From assembly GCA_026004775.1 (NCBI GenBank), contig BPJU01000015.1, positions 62,001-126,000 on the forward strand: a DNA stretch of 64,000 bases, given 5' to 3'. The DNA is from Pirellulaceae bacterium (GTDB lineage: Bacteria; Planctomycetota; Planctomycetia; Pirellulales; Pirellulaceae). Of the stretch, positions 9,495 to 18,766 are shown piece after piece (the stretch's first letter is position 1; each line of letters begins with the position of its first letter). The notes beneath the pieces were generated by a model. It was not told the origin of the DNA, did no database searches, and worked only from the letters and a program-made list of their open reading frames with translations. The position numbers and the translations under genes were made by a program.

Positions 9495-10403
9495 CTACTC
9501 GACCCAACCGAAAGCCCAAAAAGCATAGTTTACAGCGGCCGACCACAAAAGCGAGTCAAGCAGGTCCAGGGCACCTCCCAGCCCAGGTAACCACCGTCCG
9601 GAATCTTTTTGCTGGACATCGCGTTTGACAAGCGATTCGGCCAAATCGCCCGCCGCGGCCGCCACGGCCAAGGTCACACCCAATACGGCCCAGCCGGTCC
9701 AATGGGGCGCCTTGGCATGGGGAACCAGCCACGGACGGATCAGCGCTACCAGCAGAAGGACGGCGGCGACGGCAAATACAACCCCGCCGATCGCCCCCTC
9801 GATCGTCTTGTTGGGACTCAAATAAAACGCCAGTTTGCGGCGGCCCAGCGTGCTCCCCACAAAATAGGCACCGCTGTCGGACAGTTTGACCGTGACCACC
9901 AAGGTGACCAGCGCAAACATTCCTTGCTCATTGCTTGCCAGACATCGTGTGGCCAACAGAAATGCCAGCGGTACGGTCACGTATACTACCGACCAGGCTG
10001 TGCCGGCCAGCCGCAAGATGGCTTGACCACCCGGCTGTCGAAAGCGCCCCATTTCCGCAATCCACACCAGAACCAGGCCTACGAATTGTCCGGCCAAGTA
10101 GCAACCAAAGACGCGGGTGGCCGTGAGCGGTTCGTCGGACAGCCCTACCAGGCTCTGGTATACCGGAACAGCCATGGCGGCCATCGGGCAGGCTGCGGCT
10201 AGAAGCCAAAGCAGCGCCGGCGGACTACCGAACACCGCCTGGCACAACCCATGCAACTCCCAGACAGCCAACAGCGTCAGGGCGGCTCCCAGCGGATAGA
10301 GCCAGATGCCGGGAGCCACTTCGCCCCATCGGTAGTCCAAGACCGCCAGCAGTAAAGCAGGAGTGATGAGAGCTGCGGCCCACGCCAGCCGGACACTCAG
10401 CAC
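9495..10403 (-). CDS. cdsA: phosphatidate cytidylyltransferase
   Basis: Makes CDP-diacylglycerol from phosphatidate and CTP for membrane phospholipids. It is a polytopic inner-membrane protein with about eight hydrophobic segments. The conserved region reads KLSDSGAYFVGSTLGRRKL, then SPNKTIEGAIGG, GDLAESLVKRD and KDSGRWLPGLGGALDLLDS. The signature normally ends PGHGGxLDRxDS; here the His is Leu and the Arg is Leu, while the Asp residues and Lys-Asp pair remain. The start is the GTG at 10403, which overlaps the uppS stop (GTGCTGA) and has GAGGAG 8 nt upstream. The frame extends to 10544 but would lie within uppS. 302 aa. Third gene of purA-uppS-cdsA. Confidence 0.92.
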   Translation of the reverse strand: MLSVRLAWAAALITPALLLAVLDYRWGEVAPGIWLYPLGAALTLLAVWELHGLCQAVFGSPPALLWLLAAACPMAAMAVPVYQSLVGLSDEPLTATRVFGCYLAGQFVGLVLVWIAEMGRFRQPGGQAILRLAGTAWSVVYVTVPLAFLLATRCLASNEQGMFALVTLVVTVKLSDSGAYFVGSTLGRRKLAFYLSPNKTIEGAIGGVVFAVAAVLLLVALIRPWLVPHAKAPHWTGWAVLGVTLAVAAAAGDLAESLVKRDVQQKDSGRWLPGLGGALDLLDSLLWSAAVNYAFWAFGWVE

Positions 10404-11164
10404 GACCGCAACTCCTCTTCCAGCAATCCGCCGAAACGACGCCTGCGGTTGGCATAAGCTCGTATCGCCCGATGCAGATCCGCTTCCGTAAACTCCGGCC
10501 AGCAGATCTCCGTCACATACATCTCCGCATAACTGATCTGCCACAACAGGAAGTTACTGATCCGCATCTCGCCGGCTGTGCGGATCACCAGGTCCGGGTC
10601 GGGCATTTCTGCCGTATAGAGCGACTGTTGGATTGTCTGTTCGTCGATCTGGTCGGGGGCGAGTTCACCCCGAGCCACCGCCTGGGCGATACGGCGCATG
10701 GCGTCGACCAATTCGGCTCGGCCCCCGTAATTGATCGCCAGGCACAGGCACATGCCGGTATTGCCCTGGCTCATCTGGATCGTCTTGTCCATTTCCCGCT
10801 GGGTTTCTGCGGGGATACCTTCGCGGCGTCCGATGACTTGCACCGCAATATTCTGGCGCATCAACGTGGAGCGCTCTTCGATCATGTACTGTTGGAGCAG
10901 ATGCATCAGGAAATCCAGCTCCAGCGGGGGCCGTTTCCAGTTTTCGCTGGACAAGCAGTACAGCGTCAGTTGCTGTAGCCCAAGACGGGCACACTCTTCG
11001 ACCGTGCGCCGCACACTGGCCACTCCCCGGCGATGGCCTTCGATGCGGGGCAGTTGCTGGCGACGCGCCCAGCGGCCATTGCCATCCATGATGATGGCGA
11101 TATGGCGAGGGAAGCGTTCCGGCGGTATTTCAGCCAACAAGGCCTCGGTTGCCGTCTGCACCAT
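10397..11164 (-). CDS. uppS: isoprenyl transferase (undecaprenyl diphosphate synthase family)
   Basis: Cis-prenyltransferase that condenses isopentenyl units onto farnesyl diphosphate to make the lipid carrier for envelope glycans. The signature motifs are complete: HIAIIMDGNGRWA (catalytic Asp and diphosphate binding), GHRRGVASVR, LTLYCLSSENWKRP, and DPDLVIRTAGEMRISNFLLWQ, ending with a PEFTEADL stretch. 255 aa, normal for the family. The ATG at 11164 shares a base with the purA stop (TGATG), so translation is probably coupled; an in-frame ATG at 11176 lies inside purA. It is followed by cdsA with a 7-bp overlap, an order (uppS-cdsA) conserved in many bacteria. Confidence 0.95.
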   Translation of the reverse strand: MVQTATEALLAEIPPERFPRHIAIIMDGNGRWARRQQLPRIEGHRRGVASVRRTVEECARLGLQQLTLYCLSSENWKRPPLELDFLMHLLQQYMIEERSTLMRQNIAVQVIGRREGIPAETQREMDKTIQMSQGNTGMCLCLAINYGGRAELVDAMRRIAQAVARGELAPDQIDEQTIQQSLYTAEMPDPDLVIRTAGEMRISNFLLWQISYAEMYVTEICWPEFTEADLHRAIRAYANRRRRFGGLLEEELRSC

Positions 11165-12495
11165 CAAGCCGTACACCTGCTACTGGCGGGCTGAGCATGC
11201 CCGCTTTGACCATTTTCAAGAAAAATCGTCTGGTTGCGTTCCGGTCCCACACTCACCAGAGCTATGGGCCGGCCTACCCATTGGCTGATCCGCTCCAGAT
11301 ATCGGCGGGCTTCCAGCGGCAGAGCCTCGTAGGAACGCACGTCACTGATCTCGCAACGCCAGCCCGGCACGGTCTCGTAAACCGGCTGCACTCGGCGCAG
11401 ATCATCCACATGGCTGGGAAAATGCTCCAGCCTGCGACCGTCCAGCTCATAGGCGACGCATATCTTCAGCTCGTCCAGGGCGCTCAACACATCCAGCATC
11501 ATCACAGCCAGCACGTCCACACCACTGAGCCGGGCCGTATAACGTACGGCTACCACATCCAGCCACCCACACCGGCGCGGTCGCCCGGTGGTGGTACCGT
11601 ATTCCCGCCCCCGCTCGCGGATCAATTGCCCTAGTTCGTTCTCCAACTCTGTAGGAAAGGGTCCTCCTCCCACACGCGTTGAATAGGCTTTGACCACTCC
11701 ATAGGTTTTGTGGATCCAGCGGGCGGGCACTCCGGCACCGGCCGAAACACCGACGCCGGAGCTGTTGCTGCCGGTGACGAATGGAAACGTGCCGTGATCG
11801 ACATCCAGCAGAGCTCCCTGGGCCCCCTCATAAAGAATACGACAATCCTGCTCCACCGCATCCAACAAGAAGGCGTTGGTATCGCGCACGAAGGGGGCCA
11901 GTTGTTCCGCATAGCCTCGATACTCTTCGTAAATCCGGTCGCCATCCAACTCGACCGGCCGCCCAGCCCAACCGCTCAACATCCGACTCTTGACCCGCGC
12001 AATCTCGACGATCCGCTCCCGCAAGGCCGGGCGATAAAGGTCCCCCAAACGCACCGCCATGGTTCGGCCGACCTTGTCGCGATAACAGGGCCCGATCCCC
12101 CGCAAGGTCACTCCCAGTTTTTCACCCACCACCATCGCCTCGTTGATCAGGCGATCTTCTTCCAGGTGCCAGGGGAACACCACGTGCGCCCGGTCGCTGA
12201 TCCACAACCGTCCTTCACAATGCACTCCTCGCGAAGCAAGCTGTCGGATCTCTTCGAGCAGCGTTTTCGGATTGAGCACCACGCCGGTGGCGATGATGTT
12301 CTGCACCCCTTCGTACAGGATGCCGCTGGGAATGTGATGCAGCGTATACGTGCTGGCTCCGACACGGACGGTGTGCCCGGCATTGGCTCCTCCTAAATAC
12401 CGCACCACGATCTGGTGCTCCCCCGCCAGCAAGTCCACCAACTTGCCTTTGGCCTCATCACCCCACTGCAATCCAATGACACTTGTTCCCGGCAC
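11164..12495 (-). CDS. purA: adenylosuccinate synthetase
   Basis: Catalyses the GTP-dependent condensation of IMP and aspartate, the first committed step of AMP synthesis. 443 aa. The N-terminal loop reads GLQWGDEAKGKLVDLL, where the commoner form is QWGDEGKGK, so one Gly is Ala. Further matches are GGANAGHTV (catalytic His), RGIGPCYRDK, EGAQGALLDVDHGTFPFVT and TTTGRPRRCGWLD. The C-terminus carries an unrelated tail (QSGHAQPASSRCTA). First gene of the purA-uppS-cdsA minus-strand operon; transcription probably begins in the 390-bp gap upstream. Confidence 0.95.
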   Translation of the reverse strand: MPGTSVIGLQWGDEAKGKLVDLLAGEHQIVVRYLGGANAGHTVRVGASTYTLHHIPSGILYEGVQNIIATGVVLNPKTLLEEIRQLASRGVHCEGRLWISDRAHVVFPWHLEEDRLINEAMVVGEKLGVTLRGIGPCYRDKVGRTMAVRLGDLYRPALRERIVEIARVKSRMLSGWAGRPVELDGDRIYEEYRGYAEQLAPFVRDTNAFLLDAVEQDCRILYEGAQGALLDVDHGTFPFVTGSNSSGVGVSAGAGVPARWIHKTYGVVKAYSTRVGGGPFPTELENELGQLIRERGREYGTTTGRPRRCGWLDVVAVRYTARLSGVDVLAVMMLDVLSALDELKICVAYELDGRRLEHFPSHVDDLRRVQPVYETVPGWRCEISDVRSYEALPLEARRYLERISQWVGRPIALVSVGPERNQTIFLENGQSGHAQPASSRCTA

Positions 12496-12882
12496 GCTAA
12501 TCCGTCCTTCTCAGTGATAGGCTCGGTGATAGAGGAAACAAACCTTGTCAAGTCGTCACCTTGCCAGACACGGTTCTGGTCAACCCAAACACGCTAGTTT
12601 ACATCGGACGGGGGCTTCTCGCCAACGCCTGCTGGCCGGGATTGGATCGGTCACTCGGCCTTTCGGCTATCTGGATGAGGGCGGTCCTCGGTGGTCGGTA
12701 AAGTAGTGGCTTGGAGTTTCCCCCCGTTTACCCGATCAGCTCAGCCGGCATGGTATCATGACGGCTGGGTGCGGGTGCGACGGCGGCATCCGATAACCAT
12801 TCTGTATGCATGTCGTATAAATGCATTGTAAATAGCGGCGGTTGCAACGGCACTTGCCATCGATAACAAGGAGATCAGGCCT
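12496..12882. other. divergent intergenic region between purA and the isomerase-like gene
   Basis: No gene seen in these 387 bp. The region must hold the promoters for purA (leftward) and the isomerase-like gene (rightward). Near the right gene there is an AT-rich patch with two ATGCAT palindromes at 12806-12811 and 12821-12826, and an AAGGAG ribosome-binding site just before 12883. Frames on the minus strand here are antisense continuations of the right-hand gene. Confidence 0.6.
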
Positions 12883-13791
12883 ATGGCTCAACAAAAGGTT
12901 GATCGGCGAACGGTATTGTCGGCAGGCGTTGTGGCTGCGGTAGGCGCTGTAGCATCGCTGGAGTGGGCACGCGGCGTCGAGCCGTCGGTTCAAGCTCAAA
13001 CCGATATCCCTGGACGAACTCCGCATACGCGCTTCGCAGTGAATGTGGAGATGTGGTGGCGGGGTTTGGATTTTCTGGAACGCGTGCGGCGCGCGGCGGC
13101 CTTGGGATTTCCGGCCATCGAGTTCTGGCCCTATGAGAACAAGAACATACCGGCGTTGGCGCAATTGTGCCGTGAATTGAACCTGGCCGTCGCGCAATTC
13201 ACGGCCTGGGGATTCACTCCCGGTATGAATCATCCGGACAATGAAGATCGGTTCGTGGCCAAAATCGAAGAAGCTTGTCAGGTGGCCCATCAACTGGCGT
13301 GCGACAAGATGTGTGTCGTGGCGGGCAATAACCAGCCGGGAATGACCCAGGAACAGATGCACGCTCAAGTGATCAAAGCCCTTCGCCGGGCCGCGCCCAT
13401 CGCCGAACGCCACAAAGTAATGCTCATCCTGGAACCGATGAACGGCCGGGTCGATCACCCCGGGCATTGCCTGTACGGAAGTGAGGCGGCCGTGCGAATC
13501 TGCCGCGCCGTAAATTCGCCCTACGTGAAGATCAATTGGGATCTTTACCACATGCAGATTTCCGAAGGGGATCTGTGCGGTCATCTGCGCGAAGGCTTTG
13601 ACCAGTTGGGCTATGTACAGATCGCCGACCACCCGGGACGCAATGAGCCGGGCACGGGTGAGATCCATTACAACCGGGTGTTGAAGGAGCTTTACGATTT
13701 GGGGTACCGCGGCTACGTAGGTTTGGAACTGCGGCCAAAAACGGATGAATTGACGGCCGCTCGCGCTGTTGCGGCTGCCGATCAGTGGTAA
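12883..13791 (+). CDS. exported hydroxypyruvate isomerase-like TIM-barrel protein
   Basis: 302 aa of the sugar-phosphate isomerase/epimerase (AP endonuclease 2-like) superfamily. The N-terminus (DRRTVLSAGVVAAVGAVASL) is a twin-arginine-type signal, implying export of a folded, metal-bound enzyme. The barrel then shows FPAIEFWPYENK, VAQFTAWGF, LILEPMNGRVDHPGH, VKINWDLYHMQISEGDL, IADHPGRNEPGTGEI and YVGLELRP, with the usual Glu-Asp-His-Glu metal-site pattern of hydroxypyruvate isomerases. AAGGAG lies upstream of the ATG. Monocistronic, or leading into the DUF1549 gene 116 bp downstream. The substrate could be another ketose. Confidence 0.82.
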   Translation: MAQQKVDRRTVLSAGVVAAVGAVASLEWARGVEPSVQAQTDIPGRTPHTRFAVNVEMWWRGLDFLERVRRAAALGFPAIEFWPYENKNIPALAQLCRELNLAVAQFTAWGFTPGMNHPDNEDRFVAKIEEACQVAHQLACDKMCVVAGNNQPGMTQEQMHAQVIKALRRAAPIAERHKVMLILEPMNGRVDHPGHCLYGSEAAVRICRAVNSPYVKINWDLYHMQISEGDLCGHLREGFDQLGYVQIADHPGRNEPGTGEIHYNRVLKELYDLGYRGYVGLELRPKTDELTAARAVAAADQW

Positions 13792-13907
13792 AATTAGGGT
13801 AGCCTGCTGGAGCGGTGTAGCCTGCTTCCAAACAAACGACGAACAGGACCGGTTCCAGCGGCCGAGGCCACGTGGGATGGGCCGCTCTTCCAGCGAAGGT
13901 GTTCACC

Positions 13908-15482
13908 ATGCGCTATCGAACTCTACAGGTTATCGGGGCTCTGGTGTGGGGGAGCTTGGTTGCAGTCGTTGTCCTACCCGTCGAGGCGCAAAGCGGGCCT
14001 TCAAGTTCGGCGGCGGATCGCGAGCGGGCGTGGGCGATGGCCGAGCGGGTCGATCAGGCGCTGCGCAGCCGCTGGCAAGCGGCCGGAATCGACGTGGCCC
14101 CTGTGGCTGATGACAGCGAATTCCTGCGCCGCGTCTATCTGGACCTTACCGGAAGCTTGCCTCCGGTGACGGTGACCCGTCGGTTTTTGGCCGATCCGCG
14201 ACCGGGGAAACGGCGTGAGTTGGTCGACAAACTGGTCCACTCACCACGCTTCGCCGCTCATATGGCGGCCGTTTGGCGGCGCATCCTGGTACCGCGAAGC
14301 CTGGAGCCCGACCAGGTTCCCAACGCGGTGGGGTTCGAGCGATGGCTGGAGCAGCAATTCGCCGCGCGAGCCCGTTTTGACCACATCGTGGCCGACTTGC
14401 TGACTGCCGAAGGCGATGGAACCCGCGGCCCGGCTCTCTATTATGCCTCGCTGGAAGCCAAGCCCGAAAAGCTGGCCGCCAGTACGGCAGCCAATTTCCT
14501 GGGATTGCAGATCCAATGCGCCGAGTGCCACGACCATCCGTTCGATCACTGGAAGCAGCGGGATTTCTGGGGTTACGCGGCGTTTTTTGCCCAGTTACAG
14601 CGGCCAGCGGATAACCTGCCTGGGAATTTCGTGGTCGCCGATACCGACTCGGGCGAAGTCTACTTGCCGGGTACCGATGAAGTCGTGCCGCCTCGATTCT
14701 TGAGCGGCGAACTGGCTCCGAACGATGGATACGGCACGCGCCGGGCACGCTTGGCGATCTGGATGGCTTCACGCGACAATCCGTATCTGCCTCGAGCCGC
14801 CGTCAATTGGGCATGGTTCCTGTTGTTCAATCGGGGCCTGGTGCACCCGGCAGATGATCATGGGGCCCATAACCCGCCCAGCCATCCGGAGGTGCTCGAC
14901 GAATTGACGGAATTCTTCATTGCCAGCGGATTCGATTGGAGCTTGCTTATCCAAACGTTGGCTTCCACGAACGCCTATCAACTGTCGGGTAAAGGGCCCA
15001 CGGATACCGTACCTCCGGAGGCATTTGCCCGGCATTTGCCGCGAACACTGGATGCCGAGACTCTGTTCGACATCATTCTCCAGGTTGCCGGCCAAAATGC
15101 TTCCCCGTCCGCATCGGGCATCAACGCCCGTATACTGGACGCGAATCGCATCCAGTTTGTGTTGCGGATGCAAGCCGCCAACAGCCGCGAACCTACTCGG
15201 TACGAACGCGGTGTTCCTCAGGCACTGTTGCTGATGAACGGCCCGTTGATCGATCAACTCACCAGCCCTCAGTCCAGCCGGCTCCTGCAAGCAGTCGGCG
15301 CGCCGTTTTTCTCCGACGAACAGCGATTGGAAGCCGTTTTTCTGGCGACGTTGTGCCGGTTTCCGACGGAAACCGAACGGCGCATGTGCATGAACTACAT
15401 CGACCAGGCGGCAGACCGCAGCAGTGCCTTGGGTGATGTGCTGTGGGGCATCTTGAACAGTGCCGAGTTCTGTTTGAACTAG
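13908..15482 (+). CDS. DUF1549/DUF1553 domain-containing secreted protein
   Basis: About 524 aa of a planctomycete family of unknown function. After a signal peptide (MRYRTLQVIGALVWGSL...PVEA) comes DUF1549, with FLRRVYLDLTGSLPP and QCAECHDHPFDHWKQRDFW. The CxxCH in that motif resembles a haem c site, but haem binding has not been shown to my knowledge. DUF1553 follows, with RAAVNWAWFLLFNRGLVHP, NPPSHPEVLDELTEFF and FDWSLLIQTLASTNAYQLS. The ATG at 13908 is preferred over 13872 because it begins the signal peptide. It lies 10 bp ahead of a DUF1501 gene, the standard pairing for this family, so the two products probably act together at the cell surface. Confidence 0.9.
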   Translation: MRYRTLQVIGALVWGSLVAVVVLPVEAQSGPSSSAADRERAWAMAERVDQALRSRWQAAGIDVAPVADDSEFLRRVYLDLTGSLPPVTVTRRFLADPRPGKRRELVDKLVHSPRFAAHMAAVWRRILVPRSLEPDQVPNAVGFERWLEQQFAARARFDHIVADLLTAEGDGTRGPALYYASLEAKPEKLAASTAANFLGLQIQCAECHDHPFDHWKQRDFWGYAAFFAQLQRPADNLPGNFVVADTDSGEVYLPGTDEVVPPRFLSGELAPNDGYGTRRARLAIWMASRDNPYLPRAAVNWAWFLLFNRGLVHPADDHGAHNPPSHPEVLDELTEFFIASGFDWSLLIQTLASTNAYQLSGKGPTDTVPPEAFARHLPRTLDAETLFDIILQVAGQNASPSASGINARILDANRIQFVLRMQAANSREPTRYERGVPQALLLMNGPLIDQLTSPQSSRLLQAVGAPFFSDEQRLEAVFLATLCRFPTETERRMCMNYIDQAADRSSALGDVLWGILNSAEFCLN

Positions 15483-15492
15483 GGGACGAGCC

Positions 15493-16794
15493 ATGGTGCG
15501 GTTGGAACGGCGGCGGTTTTTGCGTGCAGTTCTGGCGGGCGGGACGGTAGGAAGCTGTGCCGGATGGTTCGCACCGTTGGTTCGAGCCTTACAAGGGCAT
15601 CCGGCGCGCCGCCGCCGGTGCGTCGTACTGTGGATGGCCGGCGGCCCGAGCCACCTGGATACGTTCGATCCCAAACCGGGTCACGCCAACGCGGGAGATC
15701 TCGGGGACCGGCCCACATCCGTGGCCGGATTGCGGATCGGCGAACTGTTGCCTCGCCTGGCACAATGGGCGCACCGGCTGGCACCGGTACGGAGCCTCTC
15801 GACGCGCGAAGGTGACCATACACGGGCAACCTACGCCGTGCGCACCGGACGCCGCCCCGGTGGACCCATTGCCGACCCGGATCTGGCCGCACTGCTGGGA
15901 AAAGAACTGGCCAGCCAATCCTCGGACCTGCCGCATTCGGTTAGTATCGACCCGCCGGTGTTCATCAACCCGGCCGCTTTCAGTCCGGGATTTTTGGGAG
16001 CGTCTCATGCCTCGGCTGTCGTCGGCGTATTGGGTGAGGCTGAGGAAGGCGGCCAATCGTTTCCGCGATTGGGGCTGGATTACCTGGAAGGGCTCACGCA
16101 GCGGCGCACCTGGCGCAAAGAGTGGCTCCAGTGGCTGGAAAGCCAGTATGTGGAAAGCCGCAAAAGCGAAAACGCCCTTGCGCACCAGGTAGCCTACCAG
16201 CGCGCGCTGCGGTTGCTGGAAAGCCCCGCAGCGAAGGCATTCAGCCTCGAGCAAGAACCGGACCAGGTACGCGAACGGTATGGCAAGTCGGTCTTTGGCC
16301 AAGGCTGCCTGCTCGCCCGCCGTTTGCTCGAACAAGATGTTCCGTTCGTCGAAGTATGTCTCGGCTCCCGTGAACTGTCGTGGGATACCCACAACGACAA
16401 CTTCTCGCGACTGCGAAAGTTGTGTGAGGAACTGGATACGGCCTGGAGTGCCTTGCTACAGGAGCTGGATGAACGCGGGTTGCTCGAAGAGACCACACTG
16501 CTATGGATCGGCGAATTCGGCCGTACACCGGCGATCAATCAGAACGCAGGCCGAGACCACTATCCGGACGCCTGGAGCTGTGTGTTTGCCGGCGGCGGCA
16601 TCCGCGGCGGACAAGCCTTCGGCAAGACAAGCGCTGGTGGTGAGGAAGTGGTGGAAGGAAAAGTGAGCCAGGCCGACGTGCTGGCCACACTGGCGGCGGC
16701 ACTGGGAGTCGATCCGGCTCGTGAAAATATCACGCCGTTGGGACGGCCCGTAAAACTTTTCGACGGCACGCCGATTCGGGATCTCTTGACATAA
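15493..16794 (+). CDS. DUF1501 domain-containing protein (Tat-exported)
   Basis: 433 aa. The N-terminus MVRLERRRFLRAVLAGG is a clear twin-arginine signal. The body matches DUF1501, a family with an alkaline-phosphatase/sulfatase-like fold but no established function: LWMAGGPSHLDTFDPKPG near the start, YGKSVFGQGCLLARRLLE in the middle, then GEFGRTPAINQNAGRDHYPDAW and KVSQADVLATLAAALGVDP at the end. The His and Asp residues in those blocks are candidate metal ligands. It lies 10 bp after the DUF1549/1553 gene and 12 bp before the EF-hand gene, so the three form an operon. Confidence 0.9.
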   Translation: MVRLERRRFLRAVLAGGTVGSCAGWFAPLVRALQGHPARRRRCVVLWMAGGPSHLDTFDPKPGHANAGDLGDRPTSVAGLRIGELLPRLAQWAHRLAPVRSLSTREGDHTRATYAVRTGRRPGGPIADPDLAALLGKELASQSSDLPHSVSIDPPVFINPAAFSPGFLGASHASAVVGVLGEAEEGGQSFPRLGLDYLEGLTQRRTWRKEWLQWLESQYVESRKSENALAHQVAYQRALRLLESPAAKAFSLEQEPDQVRERYGKSVFGQGCLLARRLLEQDVPFVEVCLGSRELSWDTHNDNFSRLRKLCEELDTAWSALLQELDERGLLEETTLLWIGEFGRTPAINQNAGRDHYPDAWSCVFAGGGIRGGQAFGKTSAGGEEVVEGKVSQADVLATLAAALGVDPARENITPLGRPVKLFDGTPIRDLLT

Positions 16795-16806
16795 GGATCG
16801 GGGGCG

Positions 16807-18717
16807 ATGCTTGGCCCGATAGCCCTACGTGGTTGGCTGCGAATCGCCCTCATCGGGTTGCTTCTGGCAGGACCGGTCGTTCACGGCTGCCGGCCCTCAG
16901 GTAACGAAGCTTCCCGTGACGCGCCGCCGACAAGTGACCTTGTCTCCCATCAAGAACTTCCCGAACCCGAGCCCGCTGCCGAACGTGCTGGCGAAGGTGA
17001 GGAGCGACAAGCCGGCTCGTCGAACAACACCGGTGCGGGCCAAACCCGACCAAGCCCGGAATCGCCGCGGAAATCGGCCGGAGCGATCGCTCGGAATGAG
17101 GCCGGCGAATCCACGCCCGAACACGATCCCGGAGATGCCTGGCGGCGCGCACCGCGCTTGCGATGGATCTTCTTGACCGACAGGGGACCGATCCTGCTGG
17201 ATTGGCTCATTGAAGTAGACGATCGCCCCTACTACGAAGCCCGTCGCGAACTGGATCAAGCTGCTTTACAGCTTGTGCCGATCGACCGGCAGGTCTCCTG
17301 GGCGGAACTGGCTTCGGAATCCATTTTTCGGCTCTTTGACACGCCACAGTCACCCGATGGTTCGATGTCGGCGTCGCTTACCCGCCCGTATGACGAAAAC
17401 CAGGACGGACAGGTGCAGGCTGCGGAACTTGTTCGTTTTCTGGAGACCCATCCGCGATGGGGACGAGTTTTTCAGATGCCGCGCAACCTGCCGGCCGACT
17501 CGCCCAATACCGCCGATGACTCGTTTTGGCAATGGGTCGATTACGACGGCAGCGGTCGGTTGGAACAAGTCGAATGGAAGAGGATCGGCATTGACTGGCT
17601 CGATCAACACGATCGGGACGGCGACGGGTTATTGAGCGCGCGAGACTTTACCGACCCGGTTGCCACCAGCCCGCTGTCGGACACGATGCAGGCGATAAAC
17701 ATGACGGAAACGGACGTGGTGATGCTCGACGGGCGCTTCGACTGGACAAGGCTGTTGTACCGGATCGAGGAGCGTTACGGCTTTGGACGACCGGTTCAAT
17801 CGGGTATGTGGGAAGAGCAGGTTCTTTTCGACGAATTGGATGCGAATCGAAACGGCATGTTGGATGAAGAAGAGGTAAGTGGCTTGGAAAAGATCGATCC
17901 GCACCTCGTGATGCACGTAAGCTGGGCGGCACCCGACCAACCGCCAGCCGGCGCGGCCGGCTTTGGCGGTACGTCGCGGTTGGCGATCGAGGCCACACCG
18001 CGCAGTGTGCGCCCGAAACTCGACCAAGTCGGCCCCAGCCGCTGGTTGTTGACGGCAAACGCCCTTAGCCTTGTCATTCAGGTCAGCGACACTCTGCCCT
18101 TGGGCCAGGCAAACGATAACCTCTTTTCACAACTCGATCGTGACATGAACAACTATTTGGATCGCGGGGAACTGGCGAGTTTCATGGCGTTTGACGGTGT
18201 GCCCTTCTCCTGGTGGGATCGGGATGCCAACGGTCAAGTCGATCCGGATGAATTCTCGGACCTGTTGGCTAAGCTGGAGACCGTGCTGCGGCTGCGGTTG
18301 GAGGCCGGATTGGTGAAACGCGACGACCGGCTGTTCACGTTGCTCGACCTCAATCAGGACGGACGCCTGTCGGCTCGGGAACTGCTGGCTGCAGAGAAAC
18401 TTTTGGCTGATGCCGACCGGAACAAGGATGGTGTCGTCGAGGTTGATGAGCTGCCGGCCGGCTGGCGAGTGGTGTTGGTTCGTGGAACGGGTGGACCGCC
18501 GCGCCCGATCATGACAGACGCCGTTGCGAACCGTGGTGGCCCCGCATGGTTTGCGGCCATGGATACGAACGGAGACGGCGACGTTTCGGTCAACGAATTC
18601 CTGGGCCCTCAGGAGCTATTTGATACGCTGGACCTGGATGGTGACCGGCTATTGAGTGTCGAAGAGGCGGTGCGGGCTGAATCGCAGTTTCCTGCCACTG
18701 CGAGCCAGCAACGCTGA
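16807..18717 (+). CDS. multi-EF-hand calcium-binding protein, probable lipoprotein
   Basis: 636 aa. The N-terminus has a hydrophobic helix ending at Cys 28 (VVHGC), a slightly unusual lipobox, then about 85 low-complexity residues rich in Pro, Glu and Ser. Ten EF-hand loops can be read, at roughly residues 195 (DENQDGQVQAAE), 244, 269 (DRDGDGLLSARD), 344, 444, 470, 513, 536, 585 (DTNGDGDVSVNE) and 608. Most keep Asp at positions 1, 3 and 5, Gly at 6 and acid at 12, so calcium binding is likely. It is third in the operon with DUF1549/1553 and DUF1501, suggesting a calcium-dependent surface assembly. That role is inferred. Confidence 0.85.
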   Translation: MLGPIALRGWLRIALIGLLLAGPVVHGCRPSGNEASRDAPPTSDLVSHQELPEPEPAAERAGEGEERQAGSSNNTGAGQTRPSPESPRKSAGAIARNEAGESTPEHDPGDAWRRAPRLRWIFLTDRGPILLDWLIEVDDRPYYEARRELDQAALQLVPIDRQVSWAELASESIFRLFDTPQSPDGSMSASLTRPYDENQDGQVQAAELVRFLETHPRWGRVFQMPRNLPADSPNTADDSFWQWVDYDGSGRLEQVEWKRIGIDWLDQHDRDGDGLLSARDFTDPVATSPLSDTMQAINMTETDVVMLDGRFDWTRLLYRIEERYGFGRPVQSGMWEEQVLFDELDANRNGMLDEEEVSGLEKIDPHLVMHVSWAAPDQPPAGAAGFGGTSRLAIEATPRSVRPKLDQVGPSRWLLTANALSLVIQVSDTLPLGQANDNLFSQLDRDMNNYLDRGELASFMAFDGVPFSWWDRDANGQVDPDEFSDLLAKLETVLRLRLEAGLVKRDDRLFTLLDLNQDGRLSARELLAAEKLLADADRNKDGVVEVDELPAGWRVVLVRGTGGPPRPIMTDAVANRGGPAWFAAMDTNGDGDVSVNEFLGPQELFDTLDLDGDRLLSVEEAVRAESQFPATASQQR

Positions 18718-18766
18718 GCGCACGGGCAGGCGTCCGGCCGAGCGGCTGGGCTGTCCAACTGATATG

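Noticed and set aside
13799-13826. Direct repeat GTAGCCTGCT in the gap before the DUF1549 gene
   Set aside because: Only 10 bp, two copies 18 bp apart, no symmetry or recurrence elsewhere; most likely chance.
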